Assembly: GCA_963771295.1 (NCBI GenBank)
Contig: CAVYTB010000004.1
Location: forward strand, 124,001-188,000
Direction: 5' to 3'
Length of the DNA stretch: 64,000 bases
From: Acidiferrum sp963771295
Lineage (GTDB): Bacteria; Acidobacteriota; Terriglobia; Acidiferrales; UBA7541
The position numbers were made by a program, and so were the translations under genes. The notes below the pieces were generated by a model. The model ran no database searches. It had not been told where the DNA came from and worked only from the letters and a program-made list of their open reading frames with translations. Below, piece after piece: positions 8,078 to 17,202 of the stretch (positions within the stretch are counted from its first letter, which is position 1; each line of letters starts with the position of its first letter).

Positions 8078-9874
8078 CTACCTGAAGATAAAATTCAGAA
8101 CCACTGCAAGGACAAGGACCACTACGCCGAGAAACGCCGGGCGCTGGACCCAAGTCAGGTGTTCTTCGCTGGGCTTCTTCGTCAGCGAGTACACCAGCCC
8201 AACGAGTTCCTTTTCATCGCGAGGCTTGGTGATGAAGCTGATCGCGACGGTGACCAGAAAGCAAGTGACAAAAGCCCAAATGGCGGTCCAGAAATTCTGC
8301 GCCATTTCGCTGGGATAGTTGTGAAGCACCGCGATCCAGCCGCCTTTGATTCCGATGCTGTCGCCTTGGGGCAGTGACAAGCCGTGGTGCAGCGCAGCCG
8401 CGGCGGTGCCGGAGAGCAGGCCGGCAAACGCGGCGTGTCCCGTGGTGCGCTTCCAGAACATGCCGAGGAGGAAAGTGGCAAACAGCGGGGCGTTCACGAA
8501 CGCGAACACCAGTTGCAGAAAGTCCATCAGGTTATTGAAACGATTGGCGGCATAGGCCGCGGCGATCGAGAACAAGACGCCGAAGACCGTGGCGAACTGT
8601 CCCATGTGTAAGTAATGTTTGTCCGAAGCGCCTTTGTGGATGTAGGACTGATATATGTCGTAGGTCCAGACAGTGTTGAAGGCGGTGACATTGCCTGCCA
8701 TTCCCGACATAAAGCTGGCCAGAAGCGCAGTGAGGCCGAGTCCCAAGATTCCAGTGGGAAAGTAGTGAAGCAGCAAGTTGGGGATGGCCAAGTCGTAATC
8801 GAGGACTGGTTTTCCATCGCGGTCGAGCGCAGGCTTACCGGTGGCGACGTCGAGCTTGACGGGGATGAGGCCCTTGCCCGCATCGGTTGCTGGCTGCATT
8901 TGAACGACGCCGTTGACGGTGATGGCGTGCTGTGCAGCGGGCACGACCAAAGCGATCATTCCGGGCAGAATCACAAGAGCCGGAAAAAACATTTTCGGAA
9001 CCGCCGCGATCAGGGGCGTGCGGCGAGCGTCAGTCATGGAGCCCGCAGCCATGGCGCGCTGAACCACAAGAAAGTTCGTACACCAATAGCCAAACGAAAG
9101 AGTAAAGCCGAGGCCCATGACCAGGCCGAACCATTCGACGCCCAGGGGATTGTTGTGGGGATTAGTCATGCCCAGCCAGGAATGCGTGAAGGTTTCCGGC
9201 AGCCGGGTCTTCAGGCCGCTCCATCCACCCACATCTTTCAAGCCGAGTAGAACGAGAGGCAAAAATCCGGCGACGATCAGAAAGAACTGAAGGACCTCGT
9301 TGTAAATCGCACTGGTGAGGCCGCCAAGGAACACGTAGCCGAGCACAATCAGGGCCGAAATGAAGATGCTCAGGTGGAAGGACCAGGACACCGGCAGGCC
9401 CATCTTGGCCAGCGGCACGTCGAGGATATGAAGGATCTGAATCAACTTGGCCATGGCGTACATCGAGATGCCCGACGAGAAGATGGTCATCACGGCGAAG
9501 GAGATGGCGTTAAAAGCGCGTGTCTTTTCATCAAAACGCAGGCGCAGAAATTCCGGTACGGAACGGGCGCGCGAGCCGTAGTAGAAAGGCATCATGAAGA
9601 GTCCGACGAACACCATGGCGGGAATCGCGCCGATCCAATAGAAGTGGCTGGTGGCGATTCCGTATTTCGCGCCCGACGCGCCCATGCCAATCACTTCCAC
9701 GGCGCCAAGATTAGCGGCCATGAAAGCGATGCCGCAAACCCAGGCGGGAAGAGAGCGCCCGGCGAGGAAGAAGTCCGTGCTGGTCTTCATGAATCGCTTG
9801 AGGAAGATGCCGATGCCCAAGACGAAAGCGAAGTAAAGAAACATGATGACCCAATCAATGGCCGTCAGATTCAT
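8078..9874 (-). CDS. Sodium:solute symporter, SSS family (SGLT-like sugar transporter)
   Basis: The 598-residue protein has about 14 membrane spans. The start LTAIDWVIMFLYFAFVLGIG and the following SSxDFFLAGRSLPAW-like segment (TDFFLAGRSLPAWVCGIAFMAANLGAVEVIG) are typical of the SGLT branch, including vSGLT. The unwound TM1 region and the conserved GxxxAxNxxxxE run are recognisable. It would bring a sugar or related polyol into the cytoplasm with Na+. A loop of roughly 60 residues rich in polar residues (around residues 320-360) is longer than in bacterial relatives. Divergent orientation to glpD-like gene and nearby glycosidases supports a carbohydrate substrate. Confidence 0.88.
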   Translation of the reverse strand: MNLTAIDWVIMFLYFAFVLGIGIFLKRFMKTSTDFFLAGRSLPAWVCGIAFMAANLGAVEVIGMGASGAKYGIATSHFYWIGAIPAMVFVGLFMMPFYYGSRARSVPEFLRLRFDEKTRAFNAISFAVMTIFSSGISMYAMAKLIQILHILDVPLAKMGLPVSWSFHLSIFISALIVLGYVFLGGLTSAIYNEVLQFFLIVAGFLPLVLLGLKDVGGWSGLKTRLPETFTHSWLGMTNPHNNPLGVEWFGLVMGLGFTLSFGYWCTNFLVVQRAMAAGSMTDARRTPLIAAVPKMFFPALVILPGMIALVVPAAQHAITVNGVVQMQPATDAGKGLIPVKLDVATGKPALDRDGKPVLDYDLAIPNLLLHYFPTGILGLGLTALLASFMSGMAGNVTAFNTVWTYDIYQSYIHKGASDKHYLHMGQFATVFGVLFSIAAAYAANRFNNLMDFLQLVFAFVNAPLFATFLLGMFWKRTTGHAAFAGLLSGTAAAALHHGLSLPQGDSIGIKGGWIAVLHNYPSEMAQNFWTAIWAFVTCFLVTVAISFITKPRDEKELVGLVYSLTKKPSEEHLTWVQRPAFLGVVVLVLAVVLNFIFR

Positions 9875-10064
9875 TTCGCAGTCCTTTCCACGGAACGCGG
9901 GTAAATCATCAAGACAATCACAGGGTCGGCGCTGGAGGTGTTGGTCGTGATCGAAGTCGAGTTCCCGAAATGTGACCGACGCGCGAGAAGAGCGCCCTGG
10001 TGGTCTATAAAATGCCTTGAGTCAGGCTGTTACGCAAGCCCATAACGCAAAATGAATTTTTTCG

Positions 10065-11729
10065 GTGATGCTGGACCGGCTGTGCGCTTCCATGATTCAC
10101 TTGTCGGCAGGCGAACAAATCGTTGAGCGCTCGCCCGCGGGAACATTCAGGAAGGAGAATGCCACGAAACGCGAAGAGATGTTGCAGCAAGCTCGTGCGC
10201 AACGCGAGCCTCTGAGCATGATTGTGATCGGAGGTGGAGCAACGGGTGTGGGAGTGGCGCTCGACGCGGCGGCTCGCGGGTACAGGACGCTGCTGCTGGA
10301 GCAACATGATTTTGGGAAAGGAACGTCGAGCCGCAGCACCAAGCTGGTGCATGGCGGCGTGCGCTACCTGGAGCAAGGGCAAGTCTCGCTGGTAATGGAA
10401 GCACTGAAGGAGCGCGGTATTCTGCGGCAGAACGCGCCACATCTGGTGAGCGAGATACCTTTTGTTGTGCCGAACTACTCATGGTGGGAAGGTCCTTTTT
10501 ACGGAATCGGGCTAAAGCTCTATCAAGGTTTGGCCGGGAAATATGGATTCGGACCATCGGAACTGCTGTCGAAAGACGAAACTCTAAAATGTCTGCCGAA
10601 CATCAACACGGACGGCCTGCGCGGCGGGGTTATCTACTATGACGGGCAGTTTGACGATGCGCGGTTGTTGATCGACCTGGTGGCGACGGCGGCGGAACAA
10701 GGAGCCACGCTGCTGAATTATGTGCGGGTGACCGGTCTGACGAAAGACGCGGACAACCTGGTGGGTGGCGTGCAAGCGCGCGACGTGGAGACTGGCGAAG
10801 AATTTACGTGGCACGCCAAGGTAGTGATCAACGCCACGGGACCGTTCACCGATTCGGTGCGGCACTTAGCGGACCCGGGCGCAGAAGCGATGGTTTACCC
10901 AAGCCAGGGCGCGCACATCGTACTGGACAGATCATTTCTTCCCGGGGATCACGCCATCATCGTGCCACGCACAAGCGATGGGCGGGTGCTGTTCGCGATC
11001 CCGTGGCATGAACACACGCTGGTGGGAACCACGGACACAGCGGTGGAAGAAGCCAGGCTGGAGCCAGTGCCGATGGAGCAAGAAATCGAGTTCATGCTGA
11101 ATACCGCGAGCCAGTATCTTGCGAAGAAGCCAACGAAAGACGACATTTTAAGCGCGTTTGCGGGAATCCGGCCGCTGTTGCGATCCGGAGACAAGAAAAA
11201 CTCGGCGTCGCTGTCGCGCGATCACGCCATTCAGATCGATCGTACCGGTCTGGTGAATATTGCGGGCGGCAAGTGGACCACGTACCGAAACATGGCGGAG
11301 CATTGCGTTGACGAGGCTGCAACGCTAGCGTGCCTGACGGAACGCGCAAGCGTAACGAAGCATTTAAGTATTCACGGACACGATCAGAAAGCGGAGCGGT
11401 TTGGGGCGCTGGCGTTTTACGGATCCGACGCGCCGTTGATACAGGAGATGATCCGCGCCGACGCCAGTCTCGGAGAAGCGCTGCATCCGGCGCTGCCGTA
11501 CTGCGTGGCGGAAGTTGTGTGGGCTGCGCGCGAGGAGATGGCGCGCTCTGTGGAAGACGTGCTGGCGCGACGCATCCGCGCGCTGTTCCTGAATGCAAAG
11601 GCTGCGATGCAGATGGCGCCACGGGTGGCGCGAATCCTGGCGGTTGAATTAGGGCGCGACCAGCGATGGCAGGAAAATCAGATACAACAATTTGAGGAAG
11701 TGGCGCGAGGCTATCTTGTCAAAAAATAA
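10065..11729 (+). CDS. glpD: FAD-dependent glycerol-3-phosphate dehydrogenase/oxidase
   Basis: The protein shows the FAD-binding motif MIVIGGGATGVGVALDAAARG and the family signature GKGTSSRSTKLVHGGVRYLEQ, both diagnostic of GlpD, and ends with the GlpD C-terminal cap domain (RIRALFLNAKAAMQMAPRVA). It oxidises sn-glycerol-3-phosphate to dihydroxyacetone phosphate at the membrane and feeds electrons to quinones. The stated start is a GTG with an ATG next to it. Related proteins usually begin only about 15 residues before the FAD motif, so an internal start near 10179 (MLQQARAQREP) is possible and the N-terminal 38 residues are doubtful. Confidence 0.88.
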   Translation: MMLDRLCASMIHLSAGEQIVERSPAGTFRKENATKREEMLQQARAQREPLSMIVIGGGATGVGVALDAAARGYRTLLLEQHDFGKGTSSRSTKLVHGGVRYLEQGQVSLVMEALKERGILRQNAPHLVSEIPFVVPNYSWWEGPFYGIGLKLYQGLAGKYGFGPSELLSKDETLKCLPNINTDGLRGGVIYYDGQFDDARLLIDLVATAAEQGATLLNYVRVTGLTKDADNLVGGVQARDVETGEEFTWHAKVVINATGPFTDSVRHLADPGAEAMVYPSQGAHIVLDRSFLPGDHAIIVPRTSDGRVLFAIPWHEHTLVGTTDTAVEEARLEPVPMEQEIEFMLNTASQYLAKKPTKDDILSAFAGIRPLLRSGDKKNSASLSRDHAIQIDRTGLVNIAGGKWTTYRNMAEHCVDEAATLACLTERASVTKHLSIHGHDQKAERFGALAFYGSDAPLIQEMIRADASLGEALHPALPYCVAEVVWAAREEMARSVEDVLARRIRALFLNAKAAMQMAPRVARILAVELGRDQRWQENQIQQFEEVARGYLVKK

Positions 11730-11816
11730 GTGGATGGAAACGCGAACGATATACGACTTTTGGGCAGAACAACCTCGCTGCGGCCGCGTTTCTCGGGTAG
11801 ACTCGGGAAAATCGAT

Positions 11817-12683
11817 ATGAGCAGAGTATCGCGACGCAACATGTTGAAGAGCACGCTTTCGGGTGTGACTATGGCTTCCGTCCCATCGACGTTGTGGTCT
11901 GAGCAAAGAGCGCCGGTTCCGCGCAAAGGCCGGGTGAAGCAGTCGGTGTCGCGCTGGTGCTACCAGCAGATTGCGCTGGACGAACTGTGCGCCAGTGCCG
12001 CACAGATGGGTTTGAAGGCGGTGGACCTGCTGAATCCGGAAGAGTTTGTTGTGCCCACACGCTACGGGCTGATTTGCAGCATGGGATACGCGGGAGGCGG
12101 CGAGATCGCGAGCGCGATGAATCGCCCGGAAAATCACGCAAAAATTGAGGAGGCGTTTCGCAAGAATATTCCGCTGGCAGCCAAGGCCGGAGTGCCCAAC
12201 GTGATCACGTTTTCAGGAAATCGCGCGGGAATGTCAGACGATGAGGGCGCGAAGAACACGATTGCGGGATTGAACCGAGTAAAGAAAATCGCGGAAGATC
12301 ACGGCGTAACGATATGTATGGAACTGCTGAACAGCAAGGTCGACCACAAGGATTATATGTGCGACCACACGGCTTGGGGAGTGCGGGTGACGGAGGCGGT
12401 GAATTCGCCGCGCGTGAAGTTGCTGTATGACATTTACCACATGCAGATCATGGAGGGAGACCTGATCAGCACGATTCAGCAGAACATTCAGTGGCTGGGG
12501 CACTTCCATACCGGAGGAGTTCCGGGAAGGCACGAACTGGACAATACGCAGGAAGTGCAGTGGGACGGCGTGATGCGCGGGATTGTGGCCTCGGGATATC
12601 AGGGCTACGTGGCGCATGAATTCGTGCCGACGCGCGATCCGCTGACGTCGTTGAGGCAAGCCGTCGATTTGTGCGATGTGTGA
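11817..12683 (+). CDS. Tat-exported hydroxypyruvate-isomerase-like TIM barrel (AP endonuclease 2 / sugar epimerase family)
   Basis: The protein has 288 residues. The start MSRVSRRNMLKS is a twin-arginine signal (S-R-R-x-x-L-K), so export across the inner membrane is predicted. The body is an xylose-isomerase-like TIM barrel: ICMELLNSKVDHKDYMCDHTAWG, KLLYDIYHMQIMEGDL and GHFHTGGVPGRHELD carry the Glu, Asp/His and His metal-binding residues of the Hyi/OtnI branch. These enzymes interconvert ketose and aldose forms or tartronate semialdehyde and hydroxypyruvate. Finding a secretion signal on it is uncommon for the cytosolic family, though frequent in Acidobacteriota and Planctomycetes. Substrate unknown. 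Confidence 0.8.
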   Translation: MSRVSRRNMLKSTLSGVTMASVPSTLWSEQRAPVPRKGRVKQSVSRWCYQQIALDELCASAAQMGLKAVDLLNPEEFVVPTRYGLICSMGYAGGGEIASAMNRPENHAKIEEAFRKNIPLAAKAGVPNVITFSGNRAGMSDDEGAKNTIAGLNRVKKIAEDHGVTICMELLNSKVDHKDYMCDHTAWGVRVTEAVNSPRVKLLYDIYHMQIMEGDLISTIQQNIQWLGHFHTGGVPGRHELDNTQEVQWDGVMRGIVASGYQGYVAHEFVPTRDPLTSLRQAVDLCDV

Positions 12684-12824
12684 AGTTCGTAAGCACGGAA
12701 ATCCGCGGAACTGCATTCGCGAATAATTCGACATTCTGAAATGGGTCGACAAACCTGTTAAGCTTTTTCCGTTCTGGTTCTCTGTTGCATATTTTCTTGA
12801 CGAGACCGAACACTAAGGAATCCC

Positions 12825-15152
12825 ATGGACCGACGCGATTTTTTGAAAACGACAGGAACGGTGCTTGCCAGCGCGACTCTGGCGCACGGTGCTCTGGCGG
12901 AGAGTGCGCAGCAAGCCAGCGATTCTGCGGCTGGCGGACGCCTGATTCTTCCGATCAATCGCAACTGGCGCTACAACCCGAAATTCGTTGAAGGGGCGCA
13001 CGACAAAGCTTTTGATGACGCGGCGTTTCAACGAGTGGTGGTACCACACACGAACATTAAACTGCCCTGGCACAGTTTCGACGACAAGGATTACGAATTC
13101 GTTTCGATTTACCGGCGGAAATTCAAGCTGCCTCCGGAAGCGCGCGGGAAGCACATATTTGTGGACTTTGAAGGTGTGATGACCGCGTCGACGGTGTGGA
13201 TCAATGGCGTGCGGCTTGGGGAATACAAGGGCGGCTACACCCCGTTTTCGTTTGACTTGACGCCGCACCTCGATTTTGACGGGGAGAATGTGCTGGCTGT
13301 GGATGTGGATTCGACGGAGCGACCCGACGTTCCTCCATTTGGATACCAGATCGACTACTTGACGTTCGGAGGGATTTACCGCGAGGTGTCGCTGCGCGGG
13401 GTCCCGGGAACGTTTATCGCCAACATTTTTGCGAAGCCGATGGATGTGCTGAGCGCGCATCCGCGGCTGCAGGTGGACTGTTTTGTGCAGAGCCTGGAAG
13501 CCTCGCGCGAGCCGATGAATGTTGAAGTTGAGTTGCGCGATGGGAATCGGGTGGTGGCGAAAGGCGCGGCGAAGGTTCCCGCGTCGTCGGCTGCGGCGGC
13601 CGAGGCGGTGGCATATGCCGTCACGCTGGACAATTTGAGCGGTATCAAATTGTGGGACTTGGCGACGCCGAACCTGTATTCGGTGCAGGTGCGGCTGGTG
13701 AAAGGGGCGCAGACGGTTGATCAGGATTCGCGGAGAATCGGATTTCGGGAAGCGCAATTCACTGATCACGGATTCGAATTGAATGGCAAGGTAATTAAAT
13801 TGCGGGGGCTGGATCGCCATCAGACGTTTCCGTTTGTGGGGCAAGCGATGCCGGGGCGGCCACAGCGACGGGACGCGGAAATTTTGCGGGTGAAGCTGAG
13901 GTGCAACATTGTGCGCACATCGCATTACCCGCAATCGCGGCACTTTCTGGATGCTTGTGACGAATTGGGGCTGCTGGTGCTGGAAGAAATTCCCGGCTGG
14001 CAACACATCGGCGATGAAGCCTGGAAACTGATTTCCATCGATAATGTGCGGCGCATGATCGAACGCGACTGGAATCATCCCAGCGTCATCCTGTGGGGAG
14101 TGCGCATCAACGAATCGAAAGACGATCACGATTTTTACATTCGGACCAACGCGCTAGCGCATAAGCTGGACCCAACGCGTCAAACCGGCGGCATCCGTTA
14201 CTTCCAGGAGTCGGAATTTCTGGAAGATGTTTTTACCATGAACGACTTCGGCTGGCCGTTGAAGCCGCCCAATCATCCGCGTTATCTGAACACCGAATTT
14301 GTTGGCCACACGTATCCCACGAAGACCATCGATAACAAAGAGCGGCTGATGGAGCACACCGTCCGCCATGCGCGCGTTCACGATCAACTGGCTTCCAATC
14401 CGCAGTATGCCGGGGGAATTGGCTGGTGCGCGTTCGACTACAACACGCACTATGATTTCGGCAGTGGCGATCGTATTTGTTACCACGGCGTGACGGACAT
14501 TTTTCGTGAGCCGAAGCCCGCGGCGGGATTTTACAAATCGCAGTGCGACCCTTCGGAGGAAGTTGTTCTGGAGCCCGCGTTCCACTGGGCGCGCGGCGAT
14601 GAATCGATCGGATTCACGAAGGGCATGGTGTGCTCCAACTGCGACCACCTGAAATTTTATGTTAGCGACAAGCTGGTGGCCGAAGCCGACCCGGACAAAA
14701 CGCAATTTCAACACCTGCGTTACGCGCCGTTCACCGCGAACCTGGGCCCTGCCGTACATCAATGGGGAGACCTGCGCATTGAAGGGTACATACAAGGCAA
14801 GAAGGTGATTACCAAGACGCTTTCGGGCAAGGGCATCGATCAGAAATTCACGCTGCTGCCGGACGACACGAAATTAGATGCGGACGGAGCCGACACGACG
14901 CGCGTGGTTCTTCGCGTGACGGATGAGTATGGCGCGATCCGGCCGTTTGCAAACGACGCGATCAAGCTGGAACTGGAAGGTCCGGCGGAGATGATCGGCG
15001 ATAATCCATTCGCGCTGATCGGTGGTACGGGCGCTATCTGGATACGCGCAAAGGAACAGGCGGGAACCGTGCAACTGACCGCGACACACCCAGTCCTGGG
15101 AGTGCAAAAGGTTCAATTTGAGCTGGTGAGTGTCGCTCCAGAAACGGCCTGA
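12825..15152 (+). CDS. Glycoside hydrolase family 2 (beta-galactosidase-like), Tat-exported
   Basis: The 775-residue protein begins MDRRDFLKTTGTV, a twin-arginine signal. It then has the GH2 order: jelly-roll sugar-binding domain (about residues 50-210, VWINGVRLGEYKGGYTPFSFDLT), Ig-like domain (about 215-310), TIM barrel (about 315-590) and extra C-terminal Ig-like domains. The barrel begins KLRGLDRHQTFPFVG. E430, in WGVRINESKDD, sits at the acid/base position (the family consensus is W-x-x-x-N-E), and E491, in NTEFVGHT, is a candidate nucleophile. It probably cleaves beta-galactosides or related beta-glycosides in the periplasm. Substrate is inferred from the surrounding galactosidase genes. 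Confidence 0.85.
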   Translation: MDRRDFLKTTGTVLASATLAHGALAESAQQASDSAAGGRLILPINRNWRYNPKFVEGAHDKAFDDAAFQRVVVPHTNIKLPWHSFDDKDYEFVSIYRRKFKLPPEARGKHIFVDFEGVMTASTVWINGVRLGEYKGGYTPFSFDLTPHLDFDGENVLAVDVDSTERPDVPPFGYQIDYLTFGGIYREVSLRGVPGTFIANIFAKPMDVLSAHPRLQVDCFVQSLEASREPMNVEVELRDGNRVVAKGAAKVPASSAAAAEAVAYAVTLDNLSGIKLWDLATPNLYSVQVRLVKGAQTVDQDSRRIGFREAQFTDHGFELNGKVIKLRGLDRHQTFPFVGQAMPGRPQRRDAEILRVKLRCNIVRTSHYPQSRHFLDACDELGLLVLEEIPGWQHIGDEAWKLISIDNVRRMIERDWNHPSVILWGVRINESKDDHDFYIRTNALAHKLDPTRQTGGIRYFQESEFLEDVFTMNDFGWPLKPPNHPRYLNTEFVGHTYPTKTIDNKERLMEHTVRHARVHDQLASNPQYAGGIGWCAFDYNTHYDFGSGDRICYHGVTDIFREPKPAAGFYKSQCDPSEEVVLEPAFHWARGDESIGFTKGMVCSNCDHLKFYVSDKLVAEADPDKTQFQHLRYAPFTANLGPAVHQWGDLRIEGYIQGKKVITKTLSGKGIDQKFTLLPDDTKLDADGADTTRVVLRVTDEYGAIRPFANDAIKLELEGPAEMIGDNPFALIGGTGAIWIRAKEQAGTVQLTATHPVLGVQKVQFELVSVAPETA

Positions 15153-15167
15153 CGCGAAGCGAGTGGC

Positions 15168-15203
15168 CGAGTCTCATCGCAAGTTCGAGTCTCATCGCAA
15201 GTT
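15168..15203 (+). repeat. Perfect tandem duplication of an 18-bp unit between the GH2 and GH97 genes
   Basis: The unit CGAGTCTCATCGCAAGTT occurs twice back to back with no mismatch, 16 bp after the GH2 stop and 29 bp before the GH97 start. It could be a replication-slippage duplication or a doubled regulatory or mRNA-level site. Nothing else in the window repeats it as far as I could see. Confidence 0.9.
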
Positions 15204-15231
15204 TTAGAAAGCAGAAAGAAGGAACTGCGCC

Positions 15232-17193
15232 ATGAATACGTTATGGTCGAAGTCTCTTTTGATGATGTCAGCGGTTTTTGTGATGGGGCTGCCAGCGAAC
15301 GCACAGGCGGGCTACATCTTGCGCTCACCTGACCAGCGAATCGAAGTGAAAATCCACACGGCGCAAGGGATACGTTACGACGTGGCGCTGAATGGCAGAG
15401 GGATCCTGCAGGACTGTTCGCTGTCGATGGACGTGGACCGCAAGGTGTTAGGGCGCGAGGTCAAGGTTATTGGAGCTAAGGAACGCCACGAAGACCAGAT
15501 GCTCGAACCGGTGGTGCGCCAGAAATTCGCAAAGATTCGAGACAATTACAACGAGCTCCGCCTGGACATGGAAGGTGGGTATGCGGTGGTGTTTCGCGCG
15601 TACAACGAAGGAGTCGCGTACCGCTTTGAGACCGCTCTGCCGGCGCAGCAGGTGAAAATCTACAGTGAGGAAGCAAATTTCCGTTTCCCGCGAAATTTCG
15701 CCGTCTTCTATCCGCAAGAAGACAGTTTCTTCTCACACAATGAGCGCAAATATCTGGCGGAGCATTTGTTTGAGATCAATGCGGACTTTCTGGCGAGTTT
15801 GCCGGCAGTGGTGGATGTAGGCGAAGGCGCAAAAGTGGCGATCGCGGAATCGGATGTCGAGGAGTATCCGGGGCTGTGGCTATTGGGGACAGGTGGAACC
15901 GGGCTGAACGCGACGTTTCCTCCATATCCGTTGAAGGAACAACTTTCTCGCGATCGCGATTATAAAGTTGTCGAAAGCGCCGATTACATCGCGATCACGA
16001 CGGGCACGCGGACTTTTCCGTGGCGCGTGCTGGGAATCGTCGACCGTGACGCGGATTTGCTGACGAATCCGCTGGTGTGGCTGCTGGAGAAACCGTCGCA
16101 GGTGCAGGACACCAGTTGGATCAAGCCCGGCAAGGTGGCGTGGGATTGGTGGAACGACAACAATGTTTATGGAGTGGAATTCAAGGCCGGCATCAATACG
16201 CAAACGTATAAGTACTACATCGATTTCGCGGCGAAGTACGGTATTCCCTACATCATCCTGGATGAAGGCTGGTACAAGCTGGGGAATGTGCTGGACGTGG
16301 TGCCGGAAATCAATATGGAAGAGTTGACGGCGTACGCGAAACAGAAAAATGTTGGGGTGATCTTGTGGGTGGTATGGAAAACGCTGGACGACCAGCTAAT
16401 TCCCGCGCTGGATCAATATCAAAAATGGGGCATCAAGGGAATCAAAGTCGACTTCATGCAGCGCAGCGACGAGGTCCTGATCAACTACTACCATCGGGTC
16501 AGCAGGGAAACGGCGAAGCGAAAAATGCTGGTGGATTTTCACGGCAACCAGAAACCCGCAGCCATGACGCGAACGTGGCCCAACCTCATCAGCACCGAAG
16601 GCGTGCGCGGGATGGAGTGGAGCAAGTGGAGCGCGGAAGCCGAGCCGCAGCACAACGTGACGCTGCCGTTCACGCGAATGTTTTTGGGGCCGATGGACTA
16701 CACCCCCGGAGCGATGCTGAATGCGACGAAGACTACGTTCGCTCCGATCAACCATCGCCCAATGGCGCTGGGCACGCGTTGCCAACAACTGGCGATGTAC
16801 GTGGTGTACGAGAGCCCGTTGCAGATGCTATCGGACAGCCCGTCGAATTATCTGCGCGAACCGGAATCGATGGAGTTTCTGGCGGCGGTGCCGACGCAAT
16901 GGGATGAGTCGAAGGCACTGGATGGAAAAATCGCGGAATATGTGGCGATCGCGCGGCGAAATGGTTCGGATTGGTATGTGGGCGCGATGAACAACTGGAC
17001 GGCACGCGAACTGGAGATTGATTTTTCGTTTCTGCCGGAGGGCAATTTTCAGATGGAGGCGTATCAAGATGGCGAGAACGCCGACAGGATGGCGGGCGAC
17101 TACAAGCTGGTGAAGCTGCAAGTGAATCGCGCGACCAAATTGAAAATCAAGCTGGCGCCAGGCGGCGGGTGGGCTGCGCGGATTCATCCGTAG
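15232..17193 (+). CDS. Glycoside hydrolase family 97, retaining alpha-galactosidase type
   Basis: The 653-residue protein has a signal peptide (cleavage after ANAQA, about residue 25), the N-terminal beta-supersandwich of GH97 (about residues 27-290, starting YILRSPDQRIEVKI) and a TIM barrel (from about residue 300, WDWWNDNNVYG). D407 in GIKVDFMQRSDE sits where the retaining enzymes of the family carry the catalytic nucleophile; inverting SusB-type glucosidases lack it there. E456 or E462 in NLISTEGVRGMEW are candidate acid/bases, and the spacing from D407 to E462 is 55 residues. The prediction is therefore an exo-acting alpha-galactosidase in the periplasm. It ends 9 bp from a convergent gene. 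Confidence 0.87.
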   Translation: MNTLWSKSLLMMSAVFVMGLPANAQAGYILRSPDQRIEVKIHTAQGIRYDVALNGRGILQDCSLSMDVDRKVLGREVKVIGAKERHEDQMLEPVVRQKFAKIRDNYNELRLDMEGGYAVVFRAYNEGVAYRFETALPAQQVKIYSEEANFRFPRNFAVFYPQEDSFFSHNERKYLAEHLFEINADFLASLPAVVDVGEGAKVAIAESDVEEYPGLWLLGTGGTGLNATFPPYPLKEQLSRDRDYKVVESADYIAITTGTRTFPWRVLGIVDRDADLLTNPLVWLLEKPSQVQDTSWIKPGKVAWDWWNDNNVYGVEFKAGINTQTYKYYIDFAAKYGIPYIILDEGWYKLGNVLDVVPEINMEELTAYAKQKNVGVILWVVWKTLDDQLIPALDQYQKWGIKGIKVDFMQRSDEVLINYYHRVSRETAKRKMLVDFHGNQKPAAMTRTWPNLISTEGVRGMEWSKWSAEAEPQHNVTLPFTRMFLGPMDYTPGAMLNATKTTFAPINHRPMALGTRCQQLAMYVVYESPLQMLSDSPSNYLREPESMEFLAAVPTQWDESKALDGKIAEYVAIARRNGSDWYVGAMNNWTARELEIDFSFLPEGNFQMEAYQDGENADRMAGDYKLVKLQVNRATKLKIKLAPGGGWAARIHP

Positions 17194-17202
17194 GCGGGCG
17201 GG

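Noticed and set aside
12813..14129. 438-codon frame on the minus strand opposite the GH2 gene
   Set aside because: The translation is rich in Arg, His and Pro with no domain pattern, as expected for the complement of a GC-rich coding gene. The plus strand has a clear GH2 protein with catalytic residues.
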